A stretch of 64,000 bases of DNA from Roseihalotalea indica (GCF_022458895.1 NZ_JAINFL010000013.1:62001-126000); one strand, 5' to 3'. Shown: positions 26,952 to 37,058, numbered from the stretch's first letter. Notes: generated by a model from the letters alone, not told the origin. Numbers and translations are program-made.

Positions 26952-27015
26952 TAGGTAAAAAAGCAAAGAGCAGGTTCCTGCCGGATGCCTGTTTAAGCTT
27001 CTTTACCTATTTTTT
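26952..27015 (+). terminator. long terminator-like hairpin between susD and the sulfatases
   Basis: TAGGTAAAAAAGC pairs with GCTTCTTTACCTA over 13 positions with one mismatch, encloses a smaller CAGG/CCTG hairpin, and is followed by TTTTTT. It sits 92 bases after the SusD stop. It could end most transcripts after susCD so that the transport pair is made in excess over the enzymes downstream. Confidence 0.6.
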
Positions 27016-27146
27016 CGCAGTGGAATGTAAAATTAAAAATAATGCTCGAAGCTACATCTAAAACAACCATGAGAAAATTAGTAGTGTCAAGTTTGAGTTT
27101 TTCGGTAGCTATTTAGGTTTTAGCTAAAAAACGGTAAGTTAATCAA

Positions 27147-28742
27147 ATGTATAATTGGGATGTGATTCGAAAATGTCAAGCAGCTGTCATCTTTACTGTA
27201 CTACTTACACTCGTTGTAACTACTGGGGCCACTGGCCTTAAAAACGAATCTGAAACCAAGAGACCCAACATTGTCATCATTTATACGGATGACCAAGGCT
27301 ACGGAGACGTGAGTGCACTTAACCCTGGCGCTAAGTTTAATACACCTAACATTGATCGGATAGCCCATGAAGGGGTGATTTTTACCGATGGCCACAGCAG
27401 CGATGCGGTGTGTACTCCGTCCCGGTATTCGCTTCTAACCGGAAGATACAGCTGGCGTACATCCCTCAAGGAAGGCGTGCTAAACGCGGATGGTCCCTGC
27501 CTTATCGAAGAAAACCGGATGACCATCGCTTCCATGCTTAGGGAGCAGGGCTATCATACCGCCATGATCGGCAAATGGCACCTGCAGATGGAGTTTGAAG
27601 GAACCGTAAATCAGGGGCGGGACTGGTTCCGACCGTTTAAAGAAGGACCAATCGACCGGGGCTTCGATTACTTCTTCGGCATACCCGCATCCATGAACTA
27701 TGGTATACTTACCTACCTGGAAAACGACCGGGTTTTGGATCCACCAACGCTGTTTACCAAAAAGAAACTAGATGTTACGCCCCGTACCTACAGAATGACT
27801 CCTCCGTATGAGGGTACCTACCATCGAGGGTACGTGGAGGTCGCACCCTCTTTTAACGACGAAGAAGTGCTCAAGACGTTTGCCGAGCGTGCCGTTGGCT
27901 ACATTGAAGAGCGTGCTAAGAGTAATCAGCCGTTCTTTTTGTATCTGCCGCTAACCAGCCCGCATCTGCCCCATTGCACTCATCCCGATTTTCAGGGAAG
28001 GAGCCAATGCGGAAACTATGGTGATTTTATGATGGAAACCGATTATCGGGTCGGACAGGTACTCACTGCGCTCGCGGCAAATGGATTTGAAGACAATACC
28101 CTGATCATTTTCTCTTCAGACAACGGAGCTGAAACCAATTATGTGTATCAGCGCGATACCTATGGTCACTACAGCTCCCTGCACTTCAAGGGAGGCAAGC
28201 GGGATATTTACGAAGGAGGCCATCGCGTGCCTTTTTTAATGAAATGGCCTGCCACAATCAAAGCAGGTAGCCGGGTAGACCTTCCGGTGTGCCAGTCGGA
28301 TTACATGGCCACTATCGCTGAGATCGTAGGAGTAGCGCTCCCCGAGCATGCAGCCGAAGACAGCCATAGCTTGCTACCATTGATCAGTCCGGGAAAAGAA
28401 TCCGCATACAAAGATCAGCGAGCGGTCATTCATCACTCCTTTACCGGACACTTTGCGATCCGCTGGGGAAAATGGAAACTCAATATGTTAAGAGGGTCAG
28501 GAGGTTCTCTGAAGCCTAAATTCATTGAACCTACTGAAGGAGAGGCTCCCTACGAACTCTACAATTTGGAAGAAGACCCTGGAGAAACCGAAAACCTCTA
28601 CTTTGAGCATTCCGAAGTAGTGGAGTTGCTCAAAAGCGAGCTTACGCAAATTATTGAAACTGGCCGTTCTACGCCTGGTAAACCACAGAGTTATGTGAGC
28701 GAAAACTGGCCTCAGTTAACCTGGATGAACCACAATAAATGA
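27147..28742 (+). CDS. secreted S1-family sulfatase
   Basis: A 531-residue arylsulfatase-fold enzyme with a signal peptide (about residues 1-30). RPNIVIIYTDDQGYGD supplies the metal-binding Asp pair and CTPSRYSLLTGR contains Cys89, the residue converted to formylglycine (C-x-P-S-R). GKWHLQ and FSSDNGAE complete the calcium site and active centre. It removes sulfate ester groups from the target glycan in the periplasm or outside the cell. The formylglycine-generating enzyme it needs is not in this window. The S1 subfamily cannot be fixed by eye. It lies after the susCD pair and before a second, clearly different sulfatase. Confidence 0.9.
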   Translation: MYNWDVIRKCQAAVIFTVLLTLVVTTGATGLKNESETKRPNIVIIYTDDQGYGDVSALNPGAKFNTPNIDRIAHEGVIFTDGHSSDAVCTPSRYSLLTGRYSWRTSLKEGVLNADGPCLIEENRMTIASMLREQGYHTAMIGKWHLQMEFEGTVNQGRDWFRPFKEGPIDRGFDYFFGIPASMNYGILTYLENDRVLDPPTLFTKKKLDVTPRTYRMTPPYEGTYHRGYVEVAPSFNDEEVLKTFAERAVGYIEERAKSNQPFFLYLPLTSPHLPHCTHPDFQGRSQCGNYGDFMMETDYRVGQVLTALAANGFEDNTLIIFSSDNGAETNYVYQRDTYGHYSSLHFKGGKRDIYEGGHRVPFLMKWPATIKAGSRVDLPVCQSDYMATIAEIVGVALPEHAAEDSHSLLPLISPGKESAYKDQRAVIHHSFTGHFAIRWGKWKLNMLRGSGGSLKPKFIEPTEGEAPYELYNLEEDPGETENLYFEHSEVVELLKSELTQIIETGRSTPGKPQSYVSENWPQLTWMNHNK

Positions 28743-28934
28743 GAAAAGCTATGATTTTCTTGTCGTTAACACATGAGAGATGCCGGCAAGCGTTGCGACC
28801 TTTCTTTATACAATGGGGCGGACATGGCTTCTTTAATAAATACCAATACGATGGAAAGTATTGTACGAGCACGGTAAGAGAAGCCGATAAATTTTTTAAA
28901 AACTACCTCATCGGAAAACCCCAATTATAATTAC

Positions 28935-30725
28935 ATGAGATTAACTGCCTTTATTCTGCTCATTGGATTGACTACCCCACTAATCCTGATTGCTCAGACC
29001 AGAAATGACAATAAGCAACGGCCCAACATCATTTTCATCATGACTGATGACCAGGGAATGGGCGATTTGGCCTGCATGGGCAATCCTTACATCAAAACGC
29101 CGAATATTGATAAATTCTACGGTGAGTCTGTCCGTCTGACCAACTACCACGTATCTACTACCTGCGCGCCAACCAGGGCATCCATCATGACCGGACGGCA
29201 CTGCAACCGAGTAAATGTGTTTCATACAATCGCGGGTCGTTCGTTGCTGTACGAGGATGAAACTACCCTGCCGGAAGTGCTCGCGCAAAACGGTTACGTT
29301 AATGCCATGTTTGGCAAGTGGCATTTGGGAGACAACTATCCCTTCCGGCCCCAGGACCGAGGCTTTCATGAGGTAGTTATGCACGGAGCCGGAGGCGTAG
29401 GGCAAGGACCCGACTACTGGGGCAACGATTATTTTGACGACACTTACTTCCACAATGGTGAGCCGCAATCTTACGAAGGCTATTGCACTGATGTGTTTTT
29501 CAGCGAGGCCATGAAGTTTATAGAGCAAAACAAAAACAAGCCTTTTTTCTGCTACCTGGCAACCAACGCTCCGCATGCACCCTACAACTTGCCTGAGCAG
29601 TACTATGACATGTACCAGGGAGAGCAGTTTGAGGAGCTGGATCCAAGGTTGCGGAGGTTTTACGGAATGATCACCAACTTTGACGACAACTTTCAAAAAA
29701 TGCGGAACAAGCTACAGGAGTTGGGACTTGAGGAAAATACCATTTTGATTTTCACCACCGACAACGGTACTGCGGCCGGACGAAGTACTTTCAATGCCGG
29801 ACTGAAAGGGGGAAAAGGGAGTCAGTATGACGGTGGCCATCGGGTGCCGTTTTTCATTCGCTGGCCTAACGGTGAGCTTACCGGGGGCAAAGACATAGAC
29901 CAACTGGTAGCCCACTACGACTTGCTTCCTACCGTGGTGGATTTACTCGGCTTACAGTTTAATGCCACAAAACCCCTCGATGGCAAAAGCCTCAAACCAT
30001 TGCTAACGGAGGAAAACCCCACCTGGGAAAACCGAATGCTGTACATGGATACCCAGCGCGAGCAGAACCTCATCAAGTACCGAAAGTATGCGGTGATGGA
30101 TGGCAACTGGCGACTGGTGGATGGCGACAAGCTATACGATATGCGCAAGGACCGGGGCCAAGAACACAATGTCATTGACCAGTATCCTGAAGTTGCCGAC
30201 CGGCTGGCGGTGGGGTATGAAAAATGGTGGCAGTCGTTCATTGATGAGGGCGTAGATCAGAAGTACGCTTACATCAAAGTGGGGTCGCCTTGGGAGAACC
30301 CTGCAAAAATTTCTGCCCACGATATGTTCAGCGGCCGATACGCTGATGCATGGCATCAAAACAGCGCAATCCGTCCTTCCCCTTCGGGCGGAAGCTGGAA
30401 GATCGAAGTTATTGAAGATGGAGAGTATACTATTTCCCTGAGACGGTTTCCGAGAGAAAGCAAACTGGCGATCAACGCTACATTTCCCGCACAAGCAGAG
30501 GCTGTGGAGTTGGATAGGACAGCACCAGCGGGTGAAAAGAGTGACTTCAAGGAAGCGTATCTGTTCATCGCGGGGCTTTCCAAATCCCTGGAAATAGAAG
30601 ATGGGCAGGAGGAAGTGACCTTCAACGGAAATCTCCCGGCTGGGAAGTATGATATGGAGGCGGAGCTGATCGATGACGAAGGCCGACGGCATCCCGCCTA
30701 CTACGTGTACATTGAGAAAAAATAG
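28935..30725 (+). CDS. secreted S1-family sulfatase with C-terminal extra domain
   Basis: A 596-residue sulfatase with a signal peptide ending near LIAQT. RPNIIFIMTDDQGMGD, CAPTRASIMTGRH (formylglycine Cys77, C-x-P-T-R), GKWHLGDNYP and FTTDNGTAAG are all present. After the catalytic domain (to about residue 430) there is an additional domain of about 165 residues rich in beta strands, of the sort seen in several marine Bacteroidota sulfatases. It is not a copy of the preceding sulfatase, so the two probably remove sulfate from different positions or sugars. The 192-base gap between them holds only a doubtful short frame. Confidence 0.9.
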   Translation: MRLTAFILLIGLTTPLILIAQTRNDNKQRPNIIFIMTDDQGMGDLACMGNPYIKTPNIDKFYGESVRLTNYHVSTTCAPTRASIMTGRHCNRVNVFHTIAGRSLLYEDETTLPEVLAQNGYVNAMFGKWHLGDNYPFRPQDRGFHEVVMHGAGGVGQGPDYWGNDYFDDTYFHNGEPQSYEGYCTDVFFSEAMKFIEQNKNKPFFCYLATNAPHAPYNLPEQYYDMYQGEQFEELDPRLRRFYGMITNFDDNFQKMRNKLQELGLEENTILIFTTDNGTAAGRSTFNAGLKGGKGSQYDGGHRVPFFIRWPNGELTGGKDIDQLVAHYDLLPTVVDLLGLQFNATKPLDGKSLKPLLTEENPTWENRMLYMDTQREQNLIKYRKYAVMDGNWRLVDGDKLYDMRKDRGQEHNVIDQYPEVADRLAVGYEKWWQSFIDEGVDQKYAYIKVGSPWENPAKISAHDMFSGRYADAWHQNSAIRPSPSGGSWKIEVIEDGEYTISLRRFPRESKLAINATFPAQAEAVELDRTAPAGEKSDFKEAYLFIAGLSKSLEIEDGQEEVTFNGNLPAGKYDMEAELIDDEGRRHPAYYVYIEKK

Positions 30726-30798
30726 GCGACCATGGTAGTTTTAAGCACCACATCAACGGACCAGAACGTGATTGAAACCCAGAGAAAGAAATTTTAGT

Positions 30799-33528
30799 AT
30801 GAAAAAGCTGAGGCTACTTTTCGTTGTACTGCTTTCCGTATCGTTTTTAAGCAACGCCCAGATTCCGCTTCCTCAAAACCTGGAAAAAGGGTATCCACGG
30901 ATTTATATTACTCAGGGAGAGAAAAAAGACCTGGAAAAAACAATCCGCAAAGAAGATTGGGCTCAGGAAGTGCTGTCAGGAATTCATAACCGAATTGACG
31001 AACACGTAGAGCGCCACGTTACCGACCCGGAGTGGATGGTCTCTCGCCTGCAAATGTACTGGAACACCAGAGCCACCAATGTTTACATCAACGGCATCTA
31101 CTATTCTCATGCCGATGGTGAAGCGCCTGTGCCGACGGTGCGCCTGTGCGGTTCGCGCGACTACACTACCCCTTACGGCAAGCCGAAACTGGAAGACATC
31201 AAGCCCTACATGGATGATCCCCGAGGTTTGTGGTTGCCCAACCGAAGCAAGGAGGGGAATCCTTTTGAGTGGGCAGAAATCTCTAAAACGGGCAGAATCA
31301 TCTACTCGATCAACCAGGAAATTATTGAACTGGCCCGCGATGCGGCGTTTCTTTACTGGCTGGAGGGTGATAAGCGTTTCGCGACCTTCGCCTACGATAT
31401 CTTTCAAACTTATATGGAAGGGATGTCGTACCGCAGCGAACCGATCGATCTGCTTAACGGGCATATCCAGACTCTGGTTGGCTTTACCAATTTTCAGGTA
31501 ATTCATGAGAGCGTGTTGCAAGACATAGCCGTGCTTTACGACTTTCTTCACCCCTACGTTGAGGCGAACCATGCCGATAACATTGCTATGTACGATCAAA
31601 CCGTGAAGCGGTGGACGGATCAGATTATCAAAAACGGCGTACCTCAAAACAACTGGAACCTACACCAGGCCAAAATCATCCTGAAGGCCGCCATGGTCTT
31701 GCAGGACAATGAAAACTATGAAGATGGCAAGGGCCGGGAATACTACATCAACTACATCCTGAACATCACCTCGCCCCGGCAATGGTCAATGACCAAGTTT
31801 CTAGCGTATGGCTACGATGTTGACAATGGGGTTTGGGCTGAGTGCCCCGGGTACTCGCAGGGAGTTACCAAAGACCTGACCAACTTCATGGTAGACTTTT
31901 ACAACACCTTTGATCACAACATTTTACCCTACATGCCGGTGATGGACGAAGCGGTGAAGATGCTGCCCCAGTATTTATTTCCCAACGGGCAAACGGTAGC
32001 TTTTGGGGATAGCTACTATGGCCCCGTGACCACCGAGCCCATGAGCGACATGATCAGGCTAGCGCAAAAAACGGGTGACAAGGAAAGGGAAAAAGAATAT
32101 ACCGCTATGTACCGCTTGTTCGCTGAAGAGCTCGAACGCGACCGCCGCGAGAGACCTCGGGCCGCTATTTCCTCATTTTTTGCCAGTAAGCCCCTGGAAC
32201 TTAACCCTACGTACGAAGCAGGCCATCGAAGTAATTATATCACCCAAACGTTCTATGCTCCCAATGTAAGCTGGCATGTACAGCGCATGGGGGAAGGAAA
32301 AGAGGGTATGATGGTTTCGCTGAATGCTTCGCTTGGCAACCACATGCACGCCAATGGCATTAATATGGAGCTGTACGGCAAAGGGTTTGTGCAGGGAGCC
32401 GATCCAGGTAAGGGGGCGGGGTATCTGCAACCCATTTACCTGGAGTACTACTCTCAGTTTCCGGCGCACAATACCGTCATGGTAGACGGAGCATCTTCTT
32501 ACACTGAAATGCTGAGCTACCATGCGTTTGACCTGATGGGGGAATATCCAGCATCCGAGCAAAAAGAAGGGTATTACCCGGACATTACGTATTCAGATGT
32601 ATTCTTTTTGGAACCCGAGACGCGCAGCGACCAGAGTCGCCGGGTGAGTATTGTCAAAACCGGCGAAACCACCGGGTACTACGTAGATATCTTTCGCTCG
32701 CGCAAGCAGCGGCAAGGTGATAAGTTTCACGACTACTTCTATCACAATCTGGGACAGACCATGGAGCTGATGGATGCCGATGGCAAGCCGTTAGCCCTAA
32801 CACCGAGTGAGGAAATGGCCTTTGCTGGCGGCCACCTCTACGCCCTGGATTACATGTGGGACAAGCAGTCCGTCAAAACTGATCAGGACTATCAGGTGGA
32901 GTGGAAAATTAATATGCCTGACGGGAAAGATGATGTGATGATGAACCTATGGATGCTGGGTGCGGAAGGCCGCGAAGTGTTTAGCATTAAGTCACCGTCC
33001 AACAAAGCATTTCACGGAAACGGAGGCTTGCCTTACGAGGTAGACCAGCAGCCTTATCTGACCTTTGCGGCCCGGCAGCATGGAGAGGCCTGGGAGCGCC
33101 CGTTCGTGTCTGTGTATGAGCCCTACACCTCGGGCGAAGGAAAAAGTATAGAAAGCATTACCGGCTTTGAAGACAAGAACGGGAATGCCGAATTTGTTGG
33201 CTTGACCGTAAAGCATACGTCAGGCCGTGAGGATATGGTATTCTCTTGCGTCGGAGGTAGATTAGCAAAATATCACGAGGCATCTACGGATGCTGCCTAT
33301 GCAGTAATAGCCGAGGAAACAACCGGGGAACTTGTTCTTTTTATGGGGAACGGCAAACACCTGACTGGGAAAGGGTTTTCCATTAACGCCACCCAGGCTG
33401 GTAATGTGGTACTGGTGCAAAAAGATGGACAGGTAATGTTACATAATGAGGTGCCGGTTATCATTGAGCAGGGTGGGGTAACCAGGCAGTTTGAACCGGA
33501 AGATTTTCGAGCCGTCTCTCTGGAATAG
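30799..33528 (+). CDS. heparinase II/III-like polysaccharide lyase
   Basis: A 909-residue secreted protein from ATG 30799 (MKKLRLLFVVLLSVSFLSNAQ), giving a clean signal peptide; nine upstream codons to 30772 are dispensable. An alpha/alpha toroid domain contains NNWNLHQAKIILKAAM and WAECPGYSQGVTKDL, at the places where heparinase II/III and PL17-type lyases carry the Asn/His and Tyr residues, and a beta-sandwich domain begins with GNHMHANGINMELYGKG. This argues for a beta-eliminating lyase acting on a uronic-acid-containing chain. It differs strongly from the PL17 enzyme of the alginate locus. Ulvan- and uronan-active families such as PL37 or PL40 are candidates, but I cannot assign the family. 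It follows the sulfatases, which would uncover its cleavage sites. Confidence 0.7.
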   Translation: MKKLRLLFVVLLSVSFLSNAQIPLPQNLEKGYPRIYITQGEKKDLEKTIRKEDWAQEVLSGIHNRIDEHVERHVTDPEWMVSRLQMYWNTRATNVYINGIYYSHADGEAPVPTVRLCGSRDYTTPYGKPKLEDIKPYMDDPRGLWLPNRSKEGNPFEWAEISKTGRIIYSINQEIIELARDAAFLYWLEGDKRFATFAYDIFQTYMEGMSYRSEPIDLLNGHIQTLVGFTNFQVIHESVLQDIAVLYDFLHPYVEANHADNIAMYDQTVKRWTDQIIKNGVPQNNWNLHQAKIILKAAMVLQDNENYEDGKGREYYINYILNITSPRQWSMTKFLAYGYDVDNGVWAECPGYSQGVTKDLTNFMVDFYNTFDHNILPYMPVMDEAVKMLPQYLFPNGQTVAFGDSYYGPVTTEPMSDMIRLAQKTGDKEREKEYTAMYRLFAEELERDRRERPRAAISSFFASKPLELNPTYEAGHRSNYITQTFYAPNVSWHVQRMGEGKEGMMVSLNASLGNHMHANGINMELYGKGFVQGADPGKGAGYLQPIYLEYYSQFPAHNTVMVDGASSYTEMLSYHAFDLMGEYPASEQKEGYYPDITYSDVFFLEPETRSDQSRRVSIVKTGETTGYYVDIFRSRKQRQGDKFHDYFYHNLGQTMELMDADGKPLALTPSEEMAFAGGHLYALDYMWDKQSVKTDQDYQVEWKINMPDGKDDVMMNLWMLGAEGREVFSIKSPSNKAFHGNGGLPYEVDQQPYLTFAARQHGEAWERPFVSVYEPYTSGEGKSIESITGFEDKNGNAEFVGLTVKHTSGREDMVFSCVGGRLAKYHEASTDAAYAVIAEETTGELVLFMGNGKHLTGKGFSINATQAGNVVLVQKDGQVMLHNEVPVIIEQGGVTRQFEPEDFRAVSLE

Positions 33529-33703
33529 CCAACCTGTTTTGGTAAGTCATGATACGGGATTCCCGACAGATCAACACGGTTTCACTGGCGGGCAGTTCGT
33601 TCAGGAAAGTAGAGAACTTGCACCTGGCACTTGCGCGACCTGAGATCAGCAAGATCTGTTACTCGAGTATTCTAAAATAATAAACTATAGGATTACTTTC
33701 CTT

Positions 33704-36088
33704 ATGAGAAAAATAAAATTCAGAATCACGATTAGTGCAGCATGTCTGCTATCGTTACTGAGTTCTTGTATAGAACCGAAAACAGCTTCAACCAATGAGC
33801 CGATTATTTTGTACGTAACTACCGAAACGATCGCGAGCGGCGAGGAACACATTACCTTCAATTCGCTGCATCAGGCGGTGGCGGCAGCGAGAGCTCTCAG
33901 AGCTGAAGAGGACGGTGGAATAACAATACAAATAGCCCCGGGCGAGTATTACCTCGAGTCCCCGATCATGATTGACGCTGCTCTTAGCCATCTGCACATC
34001 AAAGGGGCGGGAGCCGACCAGGTGCGGGTGAAAGGTTCTTCCCTCCTGTATCTGGACTGGCAAGTGTATGAGGAAAAAATATACGTAGCGGAAGTGCCCG
34101 CCGAATTTGACTTTGATCAGTTGATCGTCGATGGTGAGCCCCAAATATTGGCTCGTTACCCCAACTATGACGAAACTGCTCACTACTGGCAGGGGTTTGC
34201 CGCCGATGCCATCGCTAAAGAAAGAGTGGCATCATGGGATCATCCGGCAGGAGCTTACTTTCATGCGCTCCACAGTGGAAGGTGGGGCGGCTTTCACTGG
34301 AAAATTACCGGGGTGAACCAGGACGGTACGCCGATCCTAGAAGGCGGGCATCAAAACAACCGAGGCTCTCGCCCTCACGACGAGTACCGGATGGTAGAAA
34401 ATGTGTTTGAAGAACTAGACAGCCCGGGGGAATGGTATCTGAACCGGGAAGAACTTAAACTGTATTACTGGCCGGTCGACGATCTGAATCTGATGCAGGC
34501 GAAAGTCGAGGTTTCTAAGCTTAAGAGCCTGATCGAGATAAAAGGAACGTTAGACAACCCGGTGAAGGATGTTGCCATCAGCGGTATTCGGTTTGAGCAT
34601 ACGCAACGCACGTTTCTGGAAGAATATGAGCCGCTGCTCAGAAGCGACTGGACGATCTACCGGGGAAGCGCATTGCTCTTTGAAGGTACCGAAAACTGTA
34701 AGGTTGCCGATAATGAACTGGTCAACCTGGGCGGAAATGTGATCATGGCTAGCAAGTATAACAAAGGACTGGAAATCAGCGGCAACCACATTCACGACTG
34801 TGGCGCAAGCGCGGTTGCTTTTATTGGTGATCCTTCGGCGGTTCGTTCGCCATCATTTAACTACGGTCAGTATGTAGACCTTGCGGATATGGACATGGAA
34901 CCGGGACCCCAGAATGAGCTTTATCCCCAGGAGTGTCTGGTAGAAAATAACCTGATTTACCGAATCGGACGAATAGAAAAGCAGACCGCTGGTGTGCAGA
35001 TCTCCATGGCGATGAACATCACTGTGAGGCACAATTCTATCTATGACGTACCCCGAGCGGGCATCAACATTGGGGATGGTACCTGGGGCGGACACGTGCT
35101 GGAATACAATGATGTATTCAATACCGTACTGGAAACCAGCGATCACGGTTCCTTCAACTCGTGGGGGCGGGATCGTTTCTGGCATCCCCAGCGAAAGGTC
35201 ATGGACAGTATCACCACCGCTCACCCTGATCTTTATCAGCTAGACGCCATTCATACAACTACGATCCGGAATAACCGCTTCCGATGTGATCATGGGTGGG
35301 ACATTGATTTGGACGATGGTTCGTCTAACTATCACATTTACAACAACCTCTGCCTGAATAACGGCATCAAGCTGCGGGAGGGTTTTGAGCGGGTTGTAGA
35401 GAACAATATCATGGTAAACAACTCCCTGCATCCGCACGTCTGGTTTGCCAATAGCCGGGACGTATTCATGCATAACATTGTAGCAGACGCCTATCAGGAT
35501 GTGAGACTGCTGGGTTGGGGCGAAGTGATAGACTCTAATTTTTTTTCTACAAAGGAAGCTATGCTCAAATCACAGCTCTATGAAAGAGATATGAACAGCA
35601 AATACGGCGATCCGATGTTCAAAGCACCGGGTCAGTTGGACTTCACCGTGTCTGAAGAGTCACCTGCTCTTGAGGTAGGATTCGAGAACTTTCCAATGAA
35701 TCAATTCGGCGTACAGAAACCCGCGCTGAGAGCCAGGGCTAAAATGCCCGAAGTGCCGCCAGTCAACACAGTAGACACAATACGTAGCTCCAGTTCGGTA
35801 GCGTGGCTGAGGAACCAGCTGAAGAGTGTAGAGTCAGAACAGGAACAGTCGGCCTATGGCCTTCATGCTGACGAGGGTGTGATTGTGCTGCAAGTATGGA
35901 AGCTCAGCCCCGCAGTACAAAACAACGGAATCCGTAAAGACGATGTAATTTTGGAAGTAGCGGGAGTGAAAGTAACCAATACGGCTGGCTTCCTGCTTGA
36001 AACCAAAAAATACCAGCAGCAGGGTAAGATGGATGTGGTAGTTATGAGGAATCAAAAGCCAGTGAACCTGACTATCAAAATAGAATAA
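33704..36088 (+). CDS. beta-helix lipoprotein with C-terminal PDZ domain (GH141-like)
   Basis: A 794-residue lipoprotein (lipobox in LLSSCIEPK, Cys about 22). The main body is a right-handed parallel beta-helix with repeated strand turns such as LLFEGTENCKVADNELVNLGGN and LEISGNHIHDCGASAVAFIGD, and the segment GEWYLNREELKLYYWP that recalls GH141-type fucosidases/xylanases. The last 100 residues (about 695-794: VIVLQVWKLSPAVQNNGIRKDDVILEVAGVKVTN and following) are a PDZ domain, with the Gly-Ile/Asp-Val pattern of tail-specific protease PDZs. It probably acts on a side chain or backbone of the same glycan. Glycosidase function is inferred from the fold and context; the role of the PDZ domain is unknown. 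Confidence 0.72.
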   Translation: MRKIKFRITISAACLLSLLSSCIEPKTASTNEPIILYVTTETIASGEEHITFNSLHQAVAAARALRAEEDGGITIQIAPGEYYLESPIMIDAALSHLHIKGAGADQVRVKGSSLLYLDWQVYEEKIYVAEVPAEFDFDQLIVDGEPQILARYPNYDETAHYWQGFAADAIAKERVASWDHPAGAYFHALHSGRWGGFHWKITGVNQDGTPILEGGHQNNRGSRPHDEYRMVENVFEELDSPGEWYLNREELKLYYWPVDDLNLMQAKVEVSKLKSLIEIKGTLDNPVKDVAISGIRFEHTQRTFLEEYEPLLRSDWTIYRGSALLFEGTENCKVADNELVNLGGNVIMASKYNKGLEISGNHIHDCGASAVAFIGDPSAVRSPSFNYGQYVDLADMDMEPGPQNELYPQECLVENNLIYRIGRIEKQTAGVQISMAMNITVRHNSIYDVPRAGINIGDGTWGGHVLEYNDVFNTVLETSDHGSFNSWGRDRFWHPQRKVMDSITTAHPDLYQLDAIHTTTIRNNRFRCDHGWDIDLDDGSSNYHIYNNLCLNNGIKLREGFERVVENNIMVNNSLHPHVWFANSRDVFMHNIVADAYQDVRLLGWGEVIDSNFFSTKEAMLKSQLYERDMNSKYGDPMFKAPGQLDFTVSEESPALEVGFENFPMNQFGVQKPALRARAKMPEVPPVNTVDTIRSSSSVAWLRNQLKSVESEQEQSAYGLHADEGVIVLQVWKLSPAVQNNGIRKDDVILEVAGVKVTNTAGFLLETKKYQQQGKMDVVVMRNQKPVNLTIKIE

Positions 36089-36232
36089 AATTCTCCTGTT
36101 TTGAACCACAAAGATAATATTCTTTTAGCAGATGCAGATTCTTACAAAAGAACGTGAGTGATTATAATGGCTTGGCCTCAATTATTCTTAAGTGTCAAGA
36201 AAATACAGCGTATAACAGTTTTCTAAAATCAA

Positions 36233-37045
36233 ATGATGAGAATAATATTGAGAAATATAGTATTAGGCACTATTGCTTCAGGGCTATTGGTGCTTAGCGG
36301 TAGCATACCTAAAGAAAAAGTTTCTTTTAATGCGCTTAACAGCGCTGAAAGCTGGCAATTGCAAATGTCAGACCCCGGTACGGAAGACTGGCAAACGCGT
36401 TGGTTTTTAGACGGAGAGCTAGCGACCATAGAAAACTCAAATGAAGGCATGAACTTCAGTGCCGGGCCTGTCAACCGGGATGACGCCCACCATGCCGTAC
36501 TCTGGACAAAAGATTCTTTTCAGGGAGATATCAAAATTGAATATGACTATACCCATACGGACGATCAGGTCATCAATGTCAACATACTCTACATTCAGGC
36601 AACGGGTATCGGAGAAGGGCAATTTGATAAGGATATTGCTAAGTGGCGTGACTACCGCAAGGTGCCCACCATGAGTAAGTACTACGATAATATGAACGCC
36701 ATCCACATTAGCTACGCTGCCTTTCCAATGGTAAATGAAGACCCTGAAAACGATTATATCAGAGTACGGCGCTACCCCGCTACTGAACAAACTGTGTTTG
36801 GAGAGACCGAAGTGCCACCTGCTTACTTCAATACTGGCTTGTTTAAGCCGGGGGTGACGTATCACCTTACCTGGATCAAGAGGGCTGATCAACTCTCACT
36901 TGAGGTATCCAGGCCGGAAGAAAGCAAACAATACGAATGGGATCTCAGTGGTTTTCCGCCTATCACCGAGGGGCGGATAGGCCTGCGGCATATGTTCACC
37001 AGGTCGGCTCGTTACAGCAATTTCAACGTGTATACAAAAAAGTAA
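36233..37045 (+). CDS. secreted DUF1961-like protein
   Basis: A 270-residue protein with an N-terminal signal peptide (residues 1 to about 25). The body is beta-rich with aromatic-acidic segments (WQTRWFLDGELATIENS, HHAVLWTKDSFQGDIKIEYDYTH, HLTWIKRADQLSLEVSRPE, GRIGLRHMFTRSARYSNFNVY), a pattern of the DUF1961 family with a lectin/glycosidase-type jelly-roll. Such proteins occur in PULs and are thought to bind or cleave sugars; no catalytic residues can be named. It ends 13 bases in front of the GH29 gene, so the two are co-transcribed. Function is open. Confidence 0.65.
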   Translation: MMRIILRNIVLGTIASGLLVLSGSIPKEKVSFNALNSAESWQLQMSDPGTEDWQTRWFLDGELATIENSNEGMNFSAGPVNRDDAHHAVLWTKDSFQGDIKIEYDYTHTDDQVINVNILYIQATGIGEGQFDKDIAKWRDYRKVPTMSKYYDNMNAIHISYAAFPMVNEDPENDYIRVRRYPATEQTVFGETEVPPAYFNTGLFKPGVTYHLTWIKRADQLSLEVSRPEESKQYEWDLSGFPPITEGRIGLRHMFTRSARYSNFNVYTKK

Positions 37046-37058
37046 ACCATAAAAATAA

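Noticed and set aside
28739..28930. 63-codon frame overlapping the first sulfatase stop by ATGA
   Set aside because: No motif, signal or homology recognised; composition is unlike the neighbours. The ATGA overlap alone is weak support.
28980..29696. 238-codon minus-strand open frame inside the second sulfatase gene
   Set aside because: It lies wholly antisense to a sulfatase with intact motifs; composition is that of a shadow frame.
30976..31647. 223-codon minus-strand frame inside the lyase gene
   Set aside because: Antisense shadow of a well-supported coding region.
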